From NCBI GenBank assembly GCA_017463485.1, contig JAFTPD010000007.1:1-64000 (forward strand): a stretch of DNA of 64,000 bases, written 5' to 3'. The position numbers were made by a program, and so were the translations under genes. Source of the stretch: Clostridia bacterium (lineage in GTDB: Bacteria > Bacillota > Clostridia > Oscillospirales > CAG-272). The notes beneath the pieces are model-generated. The model saw only the letters and a program-made list of their open reading frames with translations. It did no database searches and had not been told where the DNA came from. This document shows, one piece after another, positions 1 to 7,327 of the stretch. The first letter of the stretch is position 1. Every line of letters starts with the position of its first letter.

Positions 1-1
1 C

Positions 2-76
2 CGTATCGAGCACGTAATCAGCGACAAATCCTTCACGGCAGTAAAGAAGCACTATTTGGATTACAACAATCATTAA
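2..76 (+). CDS. C-terminal end of an unidentified protein (cut by window edge)
   Basis: Only the last 24 codons are visible, ending in TAA at 74-76; the tail reads SFTAVKKHYLDYNNH. It is followed at once by a hairpin, consistent with a true gene end. The neighbouring tnpV and DUF6809 genes make a mobile-element protein plausible, but the fragment is too short to name. Confidence 0.4.
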   Translation, partial: RIEHVISDKSFTAVKKHYLDYNNH

Positions 77-82
77 ATATTT

Positions 83-111
83 AGCGGCAAGGATTTTTCG
101 TCCTTGCCGCT
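83..111. terminator. Hairpin between convergent genes
   Basis: Perfect 11-bp inverted repeat AGCGGCAAGGA / TCCTTGCCGCT with a 7-nt loop, between the end of the partial + gene and the end of the - strand DUF6809 gene. It can serve both directions; there is no long T run after it on the + strand. Confidence 0.6.
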
Positions 112-116
112 ATGCT

Positions 117-389
117 TTATTCTGTATCCTTCTGCACCTCCATCGTGAGCCGCGCTCCGAGGCGGAAGGCATACTCGAAGATGGCTGCTTCGGCGAGGCT
201 CATATACTCACTCCAACAGTCGTGGAACTTCTCGAATGTTTCCTTCTGCTCGTCGGTGAAGCTTTTTTCGAGTTCCTCGTGATGCCTTGACATATAGCCG
301 AGGAGTTCCTTCATCTCTTTTGAGTTGGTTCTGCTGTCCTCTTGCGGTATTATGTTTCCGTGCCACAGTTCGTTGATAACTGACCTCAT
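117..389 (-). CDS. DUF6809 family protein
   Basis: Small soluble protein of 90 residues starting MRSVINELWHGNI, acidic and helical. It matches my memory of the DUF6809 family of Bacillota, whose members often lie on integrative elements beside tnpV; function unknown. The start is the ATG at 389 rather than further upstream, because the family begins with this MRSVI-type sequence and the upstream extension would run into tnpV. It overlaps the end of tnpV by 4 bp, so the two are translationally coupled. Confidence 0.7.
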   Translation of the reverse strand: MRSVINELWHGNIIPQEDSRTNSKEMKELLGYMSRHHEELEKSFTDEQKETFEKFHDCWSEYMSLAEAAIFEYAFRLGARLTMEVQKDTE

Positions 390-751
390 ACAAATACCAC
401 CTCTCGTAAAACGATTTCTTCCGCGCTTGCCTTGATATTGTTCATCTCTGCAACCCAACGGAGCATATCGTAATATTTTAAGTTCTCATCAATACCTCTT
501 TCGGTAGCAAGGCGAGAGATAATGCTTTCCACCATCGTTTTCGCTTCAACATTGATCTCATAAAGCCGCTGATTGAGTACGCCCTCCGAGAGAAGATTGG
601 TATAGCGACCTTTGCGATGATTTTTGAGATATTCGAGGTGCAATTTCCCATACTTGCCGATTTCCTTTTGCTCGGGAAGTTCAAACGAGGGGTAATATTG
701 CTCGCCTCTGAGTTCGTAGGTAATGCCGTTTTCTTTAATGTACTTTTCCAT
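386..751 (-). CDS. tnpV: TnpV transposon-encoded protein
   Basis: 121 residues starting MEKYIKENGITYELRGEQYY. This is the hallmark sequence of TnpV, a small protein carried by Tn4451-type and other integrative mobilizable elements of Clostridia; its role is unknown. The start at 751 gives the standard family N terminus and has an AAGGAAAGG ribosome site (- strand) just upstream. No large serine recombinase, excisionase or mobilization gene is seen beside it, so the element is either cut by the window edge or a relic. Confidence 0.85.
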   Translation of the reverse strand: MEKYIKENGITYELRGEQYYPSFELPEQKEIGKYGKLHLEYLKNHRKGRYTNLLSEGVLNQRLYEINVEAKTMVESIISRLATERGIDENLKYYDMLRWVAEMNNIKASAEEIVLREVVFV

Positions 752-948
752 AATATTGCACCTTCCTTTCCTTTGGTACTTTAAGTGTACTATAAAGACG
801 GAAAAACTGCAAATGTGCAAAAAAGAAAAATACGAGAAACACCGAAATGTTCTCGTATTTTTCTTCGCCTTCGCAATGCTCGTAATTCTTAATTCTCAAA
901 AACTGTCCTTAAGGGTACGAAGCATTTTGACTTGGTCTTTTTTCAACG

Positions 949-1125
949 AAATTCGCCTGCGGCGAGTGAAATTTGGCTCCGCCAAGTGAAATAGCTTTGC
1001 TGTGAAATATTTGCTTCGCAAATGTTAAGAGGCGAATTTCATTTCACATTGCGACCATAGGGAGCAATATTTCACAATTTAAGCAAGTAAATTATTTCAC
1101 ATTCGGCGCAAGCCGAATATTTCAC
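949..1125. repeat. Array of small hairpins separated by ATTTCAC / GTGAAAT
   Basis: This fills most of the 426-bp gap between tnpV and the next gene. At least six short stem-loops alternate with the constant heptamer GTGAAAT (left part) or its complement ATTTCAC (right part): for example TTGGC/GCCAA, ATTTGC/GCAAAT, ATTGC/GCAAT and ATTCGGC/GCCGAAT. Stems differ in sequence but remain self-complementary. The orientation flips near 1030, so the array is roughly two-fold symmetric. The last unit runs directly into the promoter at 1126. Confidence 0.7.
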
Positions 1126-1154
1126 TTGAAAAATCAACGATTTTATGCTATACT
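1126..1154 (+). promoter_or_regulatory. Sigma-A promoter fused to the hairpin array
   Basis: TTGAAA, 17-bp spacer, TATACT. The spacer contains the inverted repeat AAAATC-aac-GATTTT. The same layout recurs at 1800-1828 with stem AAAAGC/GCTTTT, also preceded by a CAC of the repeat, so promoter and repeat appear to travel as one module. Confidence 0.7.
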
Positions 1155-1177
1155 GATCTCAGAAAGGCGGTGGTGAT

Positions 1178-1603
1178 ATGAAAAAACATTGAAACTTCCG
1201 GCAATTTTGGGAATGATATTATCCCTTTTATGCATTTTTTTGTTTGTGTAAAGATTTTCTGTATTCATATTTCCCTTCTCTTTTTGACGACGGATCAACT
1301 AGTTACGATCCTGAAACCACTGCTTGGGGTGCGGGATTATTCAGTATTATTGTTTCGGTTTTCAGTTTGATATTTTATGGAATAGATGCTGTTTTTTCTG
1401 CAATTAAAGTTATTAAAAAAGATAACTCAAGATTAAACATTATAATTGTAGTGCTGTTTGTTATTTGTCTGATTTTAGGTATTTGGGTTGTTAGCTCCTA
1501 TCTTCGTAATTATAAAACGATCATTTGGTTTGTATCGTATTTTTCGCTGTTTATTGTAGAGATGATTTCAACCATAAGGCACTTCATCCCCCAAAAAGGA
1601 TGA
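1178..1603 (+). pseudogene. Small membrane protein, interrupted by two frameshifts near the start
   Basis: A good ribosome site (AAAGGCGGTGGTGAT) precedes ATG at 1178, but this frame stops after four codons (MKKH). One frame over, KLPAILGMILSLLCIFLFV continues as a typical first membrane helix and stops at about 1249. The rest (CKDFLYSYFPSLFDD..., from a possible TTG at 1244) returns to the first frame. Three pieces thus form one protein of about 140 residues with four likely membrane helices. Either two compensating indels broke the gene or the sequence has errors. If expressed, the longest open part is 1244-1603 (119 aa). Function not recognised. Confidence 0.5.
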
Positions 1604-1745
1604 AATATCCTATATGGATTGATGTCAGCTAAAACGGTCACAAAAACTCCATTTGAGTTCGAAGCTTAATAGTAAACTGAATTTTAACCAATCGCAAAAT
1701 ATATTTAACAATTTGTAAATATACGCATGGCAGGCAACAAACGTC

Positions 1746-1776
1746 TTGACTTTTACCCAACGTAAAAGTCTATAAT
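1746..1776 (+). promoter_or_regulatory. MerR-type operator/promoter without a MerR gene
   Basis: TTGACT and TATAAT separated by 19 bp instead of 17, with a perfect 9-bp inverted repeat GACTTTTAC / GTAAAAGTC around CCAAC lying across the spacer (1748-1770). An over-long spacer with a dyad between -35 and -10 is the signature of promoters activated by MerR-family regulators. No MerR-like gene lies nearby; the next gene starts at 1862. Confidence 0.55.
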
Positions 1777-1799
1777 TGAGTGAAATTTGAATATTCCAC

Positions 1800-1828
1800 T
1801 TGAAAAAGCAAAGCTTTTATACTATAAT
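1800..1828 (+). promoter_or_regulatory. Sigma-A promoter of the repeat-module type
   Basis: TTGAAA, 17-bp spacer, TATAAT, with AAAAGC-aaa-GCTTTT as an inverted repeat in the spacer; 34 bp upstream of the start codon of the next gene. Confidence 0.7.
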
Positions 1829-1861
1829 AAAACCAAGAAGGCTATTGGCGGAGGTAGTATA

Positions 1862-2443
1862 ATGCGAAAGAACAGAATATCTCTATCAAAATCACGCAAA
1901 GCGGCGTACAAGGACGCGAAACGTCGCACCGAGTACGACGCGGATGGGCGCGCCGTTATAAACATGACCGTCAGGGACGACAGCGACTTTCTCTCCGTTT
2001 ACTCCGAGCGGGAAACACCCTTTATAAGCTCGGACGTTGCCGAATTCATTGAAAGCAGCTCCCATTCCCTGCGCCCCGGTCAGTCGCTCACACTGCGAAT
2101 CCACAGCGACTGCATTGACGACGGCGAGCGGCAGGACTATAGGGAGGGAATACAAGAATACTATTCCGAAAAATATATTGCCGCCAAGCGAGAGCTGCGA
2201 TTCAACCTTTTCGCGGTGATAATGCTTGCGCTTGCGGGCATTGCCACGCTCATACTTGCGTTTGGAGTGGACAACAACATCTGGTCGGAGGTCATTGATA
2301 TCGCCGCTTGGGTATTTTTGTGGGAATCCGTTGATATCGGAGTATTCAAGCTGCGCGAGATAAATGCTAATCGCCGACGGTATTTATCGTACATATCCAT
2401 GAAGGTGGAATATTTGCCTCTGTCCGGTGAGAAAAAAACTTGA
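1862..2443 (+). CDS. Hypothetical membrane protein with cytoplasmic N-terminal domain
   Basis: 193 residues, start chosen at ATG 1862 because GGAGG lies 7 bp upstream. The first ~120 residues are polar and basic (MRKNRISLSKSRKAAYKDAK), then two hydrophobic segments at about 120-140 and 146-160, then a basic tail. No family recognised. Served by two candidate promoters, one with a MerR-type operator. It is one of several small membrane proteins in a row here, each with its own promoter. Confidence 0.65.
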   Translation: MRKNRISLSKSRKAAYKDAKRRTEYDADGRAVINMTVRDDSDFLSVYSERETPFISSDVAEFIESSSHSLRPGQSLTLRIHSDCIDDGERQDYREGIQEYYSEKYIAAKRELRFNLFAVIMLALAGIATLILAFGVDNNIWSEVIDIAAWVFLWESVDIGVFKLREINANRRRYLSYISMKVEYLPLSGEKKT

Positions 2444-2492
2444 CAAACGGGCGTATCTGTCTTATAATGTGAGTAATACGAGAGAGTATTAC
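2440..2492 (+). promoter_or_regulatory. Consensus promoter plus palindrome at the transcription start
   Basis: TTGACA (2440), 17 bp, TATAAT (2463). The -35 overlaps the stop codon of the upstream gene. Directly downstream, GTAATAC / GTATTAC (2473-2492, 6-nt spacing) is a perfect inverted repeat over the expected +1, placed as an operator would be. Confidence 0.75.
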
Positions 2493-2517
2493 CATTTTAC
2501 ATTTCGGAGGACATATT

Positions 2518-2943
2518 ATGTATTGCAGAAATTGCGGAGGGCAGCTTAACGACAACCAAGCCGTGTGCCTCAAATGCGGCGTTTCGGTAGGTGACGGCAA
2601 GGGCTTTTGCCACGTTTGCGGTCAGCCCGTGAATGAAAACGCCGAGTTTTGCATGGGCTGTGGCTGTGCTGTTCGGCCTGCGCCAAAGCCTACCGACAAT
2701 AAAAATGACGCACCCAACACGGGCTTTATGGTGCTTGGATTTTTCTTCCCTCTTATTGGTCTGATACTTTATCTGATCTATCACGACAACGCGCCTCTGA
2801 AGGCAAAATCTGCGGGCAAGGGCGCTTTGATCGGAGTCATCGCAAGCGTCGCTTTGACTGTCATCATTACGGTGCTCTACGCTATCATGTTAGGCGCGCT
2901 TATCGGCGGATTTGCTTTCTATGATGCGTCCATGTATTTTTGA
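2518..2943 (+). CDS. Double zinc-ribbon membrane protein
   Basis: 141 residues. Two zinc ribbons at the N terminus: CRNCGG...CLKCG (3-22) and CHVCGQ...CMGCGC (about 31-51), each with paired CxxC knuckles that should bind one zinc. A short polar linker (KPTDNKNDAP) leads to two strong membrane helices at about 68-86 and 100-130. Related zinc-ribbon membrane proteins are common in Clostridia and mostly uncharacterized. CGGAGG ribosome site before ATG. Its first ~20 residues are nearly identical to those of the next gene, suggesting duplication of the ribbon module. Confidence 0.75.
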   Translation: MYCRNCGGQLNDNQAVCLKCGVSVGDGKGFCHVCGQPVNENAEFCMGCGCAVRPAPKPTDNKNDAPNTGFMVLGFFFPLIGLILYLIYHDNAPLKAKSAGKGALIGVIASVALTVIITVLYAIMLGALIGGFAFYDASMYF

Positions 2944-2961
2944 CTTTCAGGGCAAAAAGCC

Positions 2962-2990
2962 TTGACAAAAGTACAAATTTTATTTATGAT
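2962..2990 (+). promoter_or_regulatory. Consensus sigma-A promoter
   Basis: TTGACA, 17 bp, TATGAT, 56 bp upstream of the second zinc-ribbon gene. Confidence 0.75.
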
Positions 2991-3045
2991 AGACACAATT
3001 CCTAATTGGAATCACTGACATTTACATAACACAAGGAGAACTTTC

Positions 3046-3582
3046 ATGTATTGTAGAAACTGCGGAGAACAATTGAACGATAATCAGGCTATCTGCCTCA
3101 AGTGCGGAGTTATGGTTGGAACGGGCAAGTCCTTTTGCCATAACTGCGGCAGTGCCGTTGCAGAGGAGGCTGTAATTTGCGTACATTGCGGCGTTTCTCT
3201 TAAAAAGGAAGGAACGGATGCAAATGCACCCAACCTTGAGGGCATCAAAAAGAGATCGATAGTAACTGCTGTCCTGCTTTCCCTCGTTACGTGCGGAATT
3301 TACGCAATATACTGGTTCATCAGCCTGACCAACGAAATGAACAAGGCTTCCGGCAAACCGAACGATACCAATGGCGGCATGGCATTCCTGCTCTCCCTTG
3401 TCACCTGCGGAATTTACGAATATTTCTGGGCTTACAAGCTTGGCGAAAAGAGAGATATCGTTGCCAAGGAAAACGGCTCGTCGAATATCATTTATCTCTT
3501 GCTCCTGTTCTTTGGCTTAGGTATCGTCGTTTACGGCTTGGCGCAGGATGCTCTTAACAAAGCCATTGACAACCAACAGTAA
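3046..3582 (+). CDS. Zinc-ribbon plus DUF4234-type membrane protein
   Basis: 178 residues. Two zinc ribbons (CRNCGE...CLKCG and CHNCGS...CVHCG) occupy the first ~50 residues. The rest is a three-to-four-helix membrane domain with the repeated phrase LLSLVTCGIY (twice) and ...YWFISLTNEMN, which I recognise as DUF4234. The function of this domain is unknown. Preceded by its own promoter and an AAGGAG site. Its last codons overlap the next gene by 35 bp in another frame. Confidence 0.8.
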   Translation: MYCRNCGEQLNDNQAICLKCGVMVGTGKSFCHNCGSAVAEEAVICVHCGVSLKKEGTDANAPNLEGIKKRSIVTAVLLSLVTCGIYAIYWFISLTNEMNKASGKPNDTNGGMAFLLSLVTCGIYEYFWAYKLGEKRDIVAKENGSSNIIYLLLLFFGLGIVVYGLAQDALNKAIDNQQ

Positions 3583-3964
3583 TCCCGAATTTAAAAAACG
3601 ATTGCGCGCAACCGTCATAAAATATTCCGTTATTTTATGCGTGGCGGCGGCTTATCTTGTGTTCGTGCTATGCACGGGCATGGGTATTCCCTGTCTGTTC
3701 CATGAGAGCACGGGACTCAAATGCCCCGGGTGCGGAATATCCAGAATGCTTGCCTCCCTCGTGCGGTTTGATGTTGTTTCCGCCTTTTGGTACAATCCGT
3801 TTTTATTCACAACGGGTCCCCTTATTATAGCGTACCTCGCGTGCTGTGAGGTAAAGTACGTGCGTTTTGGGGACAGACAAATGGGAAAATGGGAGATAAT
3901 TATGTGGGTAGAGCTCGCTTTGGCTATTGCTTACGGAATACTCAGAAACGTTTTTCCTATATAA
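3548..3964 (+). CDS. DUF2752 family membrane protein
   Basis: About 138 residues if started at ATG 3548; a TTG at 3566 is an alternative. The motif CLFHESTGLKCPGCGISRM is the conserved core of DUF2752 (small membrane proteins with a CPGCG-type motif), flanked by membrane helices at about 25-45, 80-100 and 115-132. Overlap with the upstream gene suggests translational coupling and a shared transcript ending at the hairpin at 3969. Function unknown. Confidence 0.75.
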   Translation: MLLTKPLTTNSNPEFKKRLRATVIKYSVILCVAAAYLVFVLCTGMGIPCLFHESTGLKCPGCGISRMLASLVRFDVVSAFWYNPFLFTTGPLIIAYLACCEVKYVRFGDRQMGKWEIIMWVELALAIAYGILRNVFPI

Positions 3965-3968
3965 AATT

Positions 3969-4007
3969 CAGCGCACCTGTCAATAGACGGATGTGCTGTT
4001 TTTTTCA
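3969..4007 (+). terminator. Rho-independent terminator
   Basis: Imperfect stem CAGCGCACCTGTC / GACGGATGTGCTG with a four-base loop followed by seven T residues, just after the DUF2752 stop codon. Confidence 0.75.
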
Positions 4008-4025
4008 TTATATTTTGTTTTGCTA

Positions 4026-4054
4026 TTTACAAATTTCTTGCGTTATGATACAAT
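4026..4054 (+). promoter_or_regulatory. Sigma-A promoter
   Basis: TTTACA, 17 bp, TACAAT, 32 bp upstream of the deacetylase start codon. Confidence 0.6.
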
Positions 4055-4085
4055 AAAGTCACGTTCAAAACTCATGGAGGATTTT

Positions 4086-4940
4086 ATGAGATCTATATTT
4101 TTAAGATACCCCGGCGGACGTGCCAAGGCAGTAACGTTCAGTTATGACGACGGAAACGAGGCAGACATTCGTCTTGCATCTATCTTCGACAAGTACGGTA
4201 TGAAGTGCACATTTAACTTCAACTGCGCTTATTGCCGTCCCTTCAATTTTACAAACGAGCAGATAAATGATATTTTTCTTTCCCGGGGACATGAGATCGC
4301 CGTTCACGGTGCTAATCACCGTCCCAACGGAAATCTGCGCCCCATTGAGGGAATTCGCGACGTGCTTGACTGCCGTCTTGAGCTGGAGGAAAGATGCGGC
4401 TGTATTATCCGCGGCATGGCTTACCCCGATACAGGCATCACTTTGCTTGGCAATTTCACTACCTACGAAAAGATCAAAAATTATCTTACCGAGCTGGATA
4501 TTGCTTATGCGAGAACACTTGGCGGCGACAACGACAGCTTTATGCTCCCCGCTGATTTTCACGCATGGATGCCGTCGGCTCACCATAACAATCCCAAAAT
4601 TTTTGAGTACGTTGACAAATTCTTGACGCTTGACATCTCCGCAAATACATATCACGCAAGACGAATTCCCCGTTTGCTCTACATCTGGGGACACAGCTAT
4701 GAATTTGACCGCGACAATAACTGGGACCGCATTGAGGCGATCTGCGAGAAGCTGGCGGGAAATCCTGATATTTGGTTTGCCACCAACATGGAAATATACG
4801 ACTACGTTGAAGGCTATAAGCGTTTGGTTTACAGCGCGGACGGTCACAAGGTTTATAATCCTTCCCTGTTTTCAATTTGGATCGATGTTGACTTCGTTCT
4901 GCACGAGATAAAGTCGGGAGAAACGGTACGGATAGGCTGA
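4086..4940 (+). CDS. Polysaccharide deacetylase family protein
   Basis: 284 residues; start at ATG 4086, which follows GGAGG. The N-terminal fold carries the NodB-homology motifs: AVTFSYDDGNEAD (metal-binding Asp pair) and HEIAVHGANHRPNG (metal-binding His pair HxxxH), then a C-terminal LLYIWGHSYEF stretch. The family removes N- or O-acetyl groups from polysaccharides using a divalent metal. There is no signal peptide, so it is probably cytoplasmic and may act on small sugar substrates. The next gene starts 4 bp after its stop, so the two are probably cotranscribed. Confidence 0.85.
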   Translation: MRSIFLRYPGGRAKAVTFSYDDGNEADIRLASIFDKYGMKCTFNFNCAYCRPFNFTNEQINDIFLSRGHEIAVHGANHRPNGNLRPIEGIRDVLDCRLELEERCGCIIRGMAYPDTGITLLGNFTTYEKIKNYLTELDIAYARTLGGDNDSFMLPADFHAWMPSAHHNNPKIFEYVDKFLTLDISANTYHARRIPRLLYIWGHSYEFDRDNNWDRIEAICEKLAGNPDIWFATNMEIYDYVEGYKRLVYSADGHKVYNPSLFSIWIDVDFVLHEIKSGETVRIG

Positions 4941-4944
4941 TCGC

Positions 4945-5457
4945 ATGGAGATAAGGAAAGCAACTATCGCCGAGCTTTGCGCGCTGATGGATATTTTTGA
5001 CGAGGCAAGAGGAACCATCCGCGCCCTCGAAATCAACCAATGGCAAAACGGATACCCGTCAGAATCGGTGGTTCTTGAGGATATCGCGCTCGGCAGGTCT
5101 TACGTCGTTGACGTTGACGGCGAGGTCGTTGGCACATTTGTTCTTGTGGATGACGGCGAGCCGACATACGGCAAAATATACGACGGACATTGGAAAACGG
5201 GCGACGAAAATCAAAATTATATTGCCATGCACCGCGTAGCGGTAGCGGTCAAAAAACGGGGCGGCGGCATATCCACCGCCATGGTAGGCTACGCCGAGTC
5301 TCACGCGCGGCGGCTTGGCTGTGAGTCCCTTCGCATTGACACCCATGATGGCAACGTCGTTATGCGTCGGATGCTGGAAAAGCACGGATTTGAATACTGC
5401 GGAATCATTTATTTGCAAAGCGGAGATCCCCGCGTGGCTTACGAAAAGAATTTATAA
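4945..5457 (+). CDS. GNAT family N-acetyltransferase
   Basis: 170 residues. Typical GNAT layout: beta strand EIRKATIAELCALMDIFDEAR, central MHRVAVAVKKRGGGISTAMVGYAE (acetyl-CoA pyrophosphate-binding region, R/Q-x-x-G-x-G/A-like) and the C-terminal LEKHGFEYCGIIYLQSGDPRVAYEK. This branch, annotated only as GNAT, is common in Clostridia; substrate unknown. A decayed relative of the C-terminal part occurs at about 26.12-26.23 kb. Confidence 0.85.
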   Translation: MEIRKATIAELCALMDIFDEARGTIRALEINQWQNGYPSESVVLEDIALGRSYVVDVDGEVVGTFVLVDDGEPTYGKIYDGHWKTGDENQNYIAMHRVAVAVKKRGGGISTAMVGYAESHARRLGCESLRIDTHDGNVVMRRMLEKHGFEYCGIIYLQSGDPRVAYEKNL

Positions 5458-5460
5458 GAT

Positions 5461-5497
5461 ACGGCTTGCGACATTTTCGCAAGCCGTTATATTTTTT
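5461..5497 (+). terminator. Rho-independent terminator
   Basis: Perfect 11-bp stem ACGGCTTGCGA / TCGCAAGCCGT followed after TATA by six T residues, immediately after the GNAT stop. Confidence 0.8.
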
Positions 5498-5537
5498 ACT
5501 TTTTCGGTGCATAATAACAAAAAATCGGAGGTGAAAA

Positions 5538-6998
5538 ATGGCTGATATTCTTATCATAGGCGGCGGTGTGGCAGGACTTTCGGCGGGCATTTACGCTCAG
5601 CTTTGCGGTCACAGTGCCGCCATTTACGAGGCACATGGAGTGGCGGGCGGAAATCTAACGGGGTGGCAGAGGGGAGATTACCACGTTGACAACTGCATCC
5701 ACTGGCTGACAGGGACGAATCCTGCCACCAAGACCTATGAAATGTGGGAGGAGCTTGGCGTTCTGGGCGGCGTGGAGGTATTCACACCCGAAAGTCTTTA
5801 CACCTGCCGACTTGACGGTCAGTCGCTCTCGCTTTACAGCGACATTAACAAATTTGAAGCAGAAATGCTGTCCTTGTCCTCTCTCGACGAAAAAGAGATA
5901 CGCTCCCTTTTCGGTGCTGTACGGCTATTGCAGAGCGCTATGGGAATAGCGGGTGACAAGCAAGACAAGGGCTTATCCGCAAAGGACATTTTGAAGCTTC
6001 CGCTTCTTGCCAGATACTACGGTCTGTCGGCAAAGCAGTTATCCATGCGGTTTTCTCACCCACTTTTACGCTCGTTTATATGCGCGTTCTGGGGGGATGA
6101 ATTCGGTGCTTTGGCAATGCTCTCGGTATTTGCTAACTTCTGCGGCGGCAACGGCGGCTTACCTCGCGGCGGCTCAAAGGCGGCGGCTGATCGCATGACG
6201 GCAAGATTTTTATCCCTTGGAGGCAGGTTGTACCTCGGAAAGAGGGCGGAAAAAATCGAGCTGTCGGGCGGACGGGCAACGTCGGTCAGCTTTTCGGACG
6301 GGACGCGGACAGAGGCGGATTATATTATCGTCACCGCCGATCCCGCCGTCGTTTTCGGAAAAATACTTGATCTGCCTATGCCAAAAGCTTTTCTCCGCCA
6401 ATACGAAAGCACGCGGGCGGTGCGCTTTTCCAGCTTTCAGTGCGCCATATCCTGCCGCGCCGGCTCCCTGCCCTTTGGCGGAGATTGCATTTTTGACACG
6501 GACGGCGGCGAGCGCGTTATCGTGCGCGAATTTTCGCACGAGCCAAGCTTTGCACCGACGGGCGAGATAATGCTGCAGACCATGACCTTTTGTTCCGAGC
6601 GTGCGGCGAAAAGCTCTATTCGCTTGCGACGGCTCAACCGCGCAGAATACGACGAAAAAAAGCAAAAGCTCGGGCTCTCGCAGATATGTGCGCTGGAAAA
6701 GGAATTTCCACAGCTCAAGGGCTGCTTTAAGCTTATCGACGTATGGACTCCCGCCACTTATCGGCGCTTCGTCGGCTCGGAAATCGGTTCGTATATGAGC
6801 TTTACCTTCCCCGCTCGCGCGCTCCCTCGCAAGCTTGACGGTCATGTGTCGGGCGCAGAAAATCTACTGCTTGCCACTCAATGGCAACAGTCCCCCGGAG
6901 GCTTGCCTATCGCCGCAGAGCGCGGCAGACAAGCCATCCTCGAGATCTGCAAAAAAGAACACGCATACGGCAGAATGCCCCTCGCTTTGGAGGTGTAA
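5538..6998 (+). CDS. FAD-dependent oxidoreductase of the phytoene desaturase (CrtI) type
   Basis: 486 residues. The N-terminal dinucleotide motif IIGGGVAGLSAGIYAQ with the acidic strand end at YEAH is a Rossmann FAD site. GGNLTGWQRGDYHVDNCIHWLTG resembles the conserved start of CrtI-like carotenoid desaturases/isomerases, and the C-terminal LLATQWQQSPGGLPIA matches their FAD-closing motif. No other carotenoid gene is nearby, and such proteins in Clostridia are usually orphan oxidoreductases, so the substrate is unknown. Good AATCGGAGG site. R1 copy 1 lies directly downstream. Confidence 0.8.
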   Translation: MADILIIGGGVAGLSAGIYAQLCGHSAAIYEAHGVAGGNLTGWQRGDYHVDNCIHWLTGTNPATKTYEMWEELGVLGGVEVFTPESLYTCRLDGQSLSLYSDINKFEAEMLSLSSLDEKEIRSLFGAVRLLQSAMGIAGDKQDKGLSAKDILKLPLLARYYGLSAKQLSMRFSHPLLRSFICAFWGDEFGALAMLSVFANFCGGNGGLPRGGSKAAADRMTARFLSLGGRLYLGKRAEKIELSGGRATSVSFSDGTRTEADYIIVTADPAVVFGKILDLPMPKAFLRQYESTRAVRFSSFQCAISCRAGSLPFGGDCIFDTDGGERVIVREFSHEPSFAPTGEIMLQTMTFCSERAAKSSIRLRRLNRAEYDEKKQKLGLSQICALEKEFPQLKGCFKLIDVWTPATYRRFVGSEIGSYMSFTFPARALPRKLDGHVSGAENLLLATQWQQSPGGLPIAAERGRQAILEICKKEHAYGRMPLALEV

Positions 6999-7028
6999 TT
7001 GAGCAAGTATGCCCCGATTTAATTATTT

Positions 7029-7221
7029 GTGGGGGTTCACCCCACACCCCACAAACCTTTCTTGAAAGAAAGGTTTGATCCAAAGAACTTTGCTAACAAA
7101 TTTTCTTGTTTAAATTTGTTTGGATGGTTACAACAAGAGCCATCTCTATAACCCCCGTGGGTCCCTTATCCACTGCGATATTTATTTATAAATAGACGCT
7201 TTTCGCAAAGCGAAAAGCATC
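7029..7221 (+). repeat. R1 repeat, copy 1
   Basis: Starts 30 bp after the CrtI-like gene. Order of elements: GTGGGG/CCCCAC hairpin, AAACCTTTC/GAAAGGTTT hairpin, conserved TTTGTTTGGATGGTTACAAC region with a GATGG/CCATC stem, GTGGG/CCCTTAT-CCAC region, and a final AAGCG-type hairpin GCTTTTCGC/GCGAAAAGC. Together with the short repeat at 7247 and the hairpin at 7281 this accounts for half of the 549-bp gap before rny; I see nothing recognisable in 7330-7547, the 3' side of rny. Confidence 0.8.
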
Positions 7222-7246
7222 CTTAAATTTTCAATTTTCGATTTAT

Positions 7247-7270
7247 TTGCACACGCGAAGCGTGGTGCGA
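7247..7270. repeat. Short palindromic repeat, copy 1
   Basis: TTGCACACGCGAAGCGTGG followed by TGCGA, with inverted halves CACGC/GCGTG. An identical 24-mer is at 18384-18407 and a diverged form at about 51961. Confidence 0.6.
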
Positions 7271-7280
7271 TTTTCAACTT

Positions 7281-7327
7281 AAAAAAAGCCGCGCCGCGGT
7301 GTCAAAACCGACACGTTGGCGTGGCTT
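7281..7327 (-). terminator. Possible terminator downstream of rny
   Basis: Stem AGCCGCGCC / GGCGTGGCT (one imperfect pair) with an inner GTGTC/GACAC hairpin. Read on the - strand it ends in a run of T (seven A on + at 7281-7287). It lies 220 bp beyond the rny stop codon. Confidence 0.45.

Noticed and set aside
723-989. 88-codon + frame over the tnpV promoter region
   Set aside because: No ribosome site; it runs through regulatory DNA and into the hairpin array.
949-1125. CRISPR-like array
   Set aside because: The constant part is only 7 bp and the variable parts are self-complementary hairpins; there are no cas genes.
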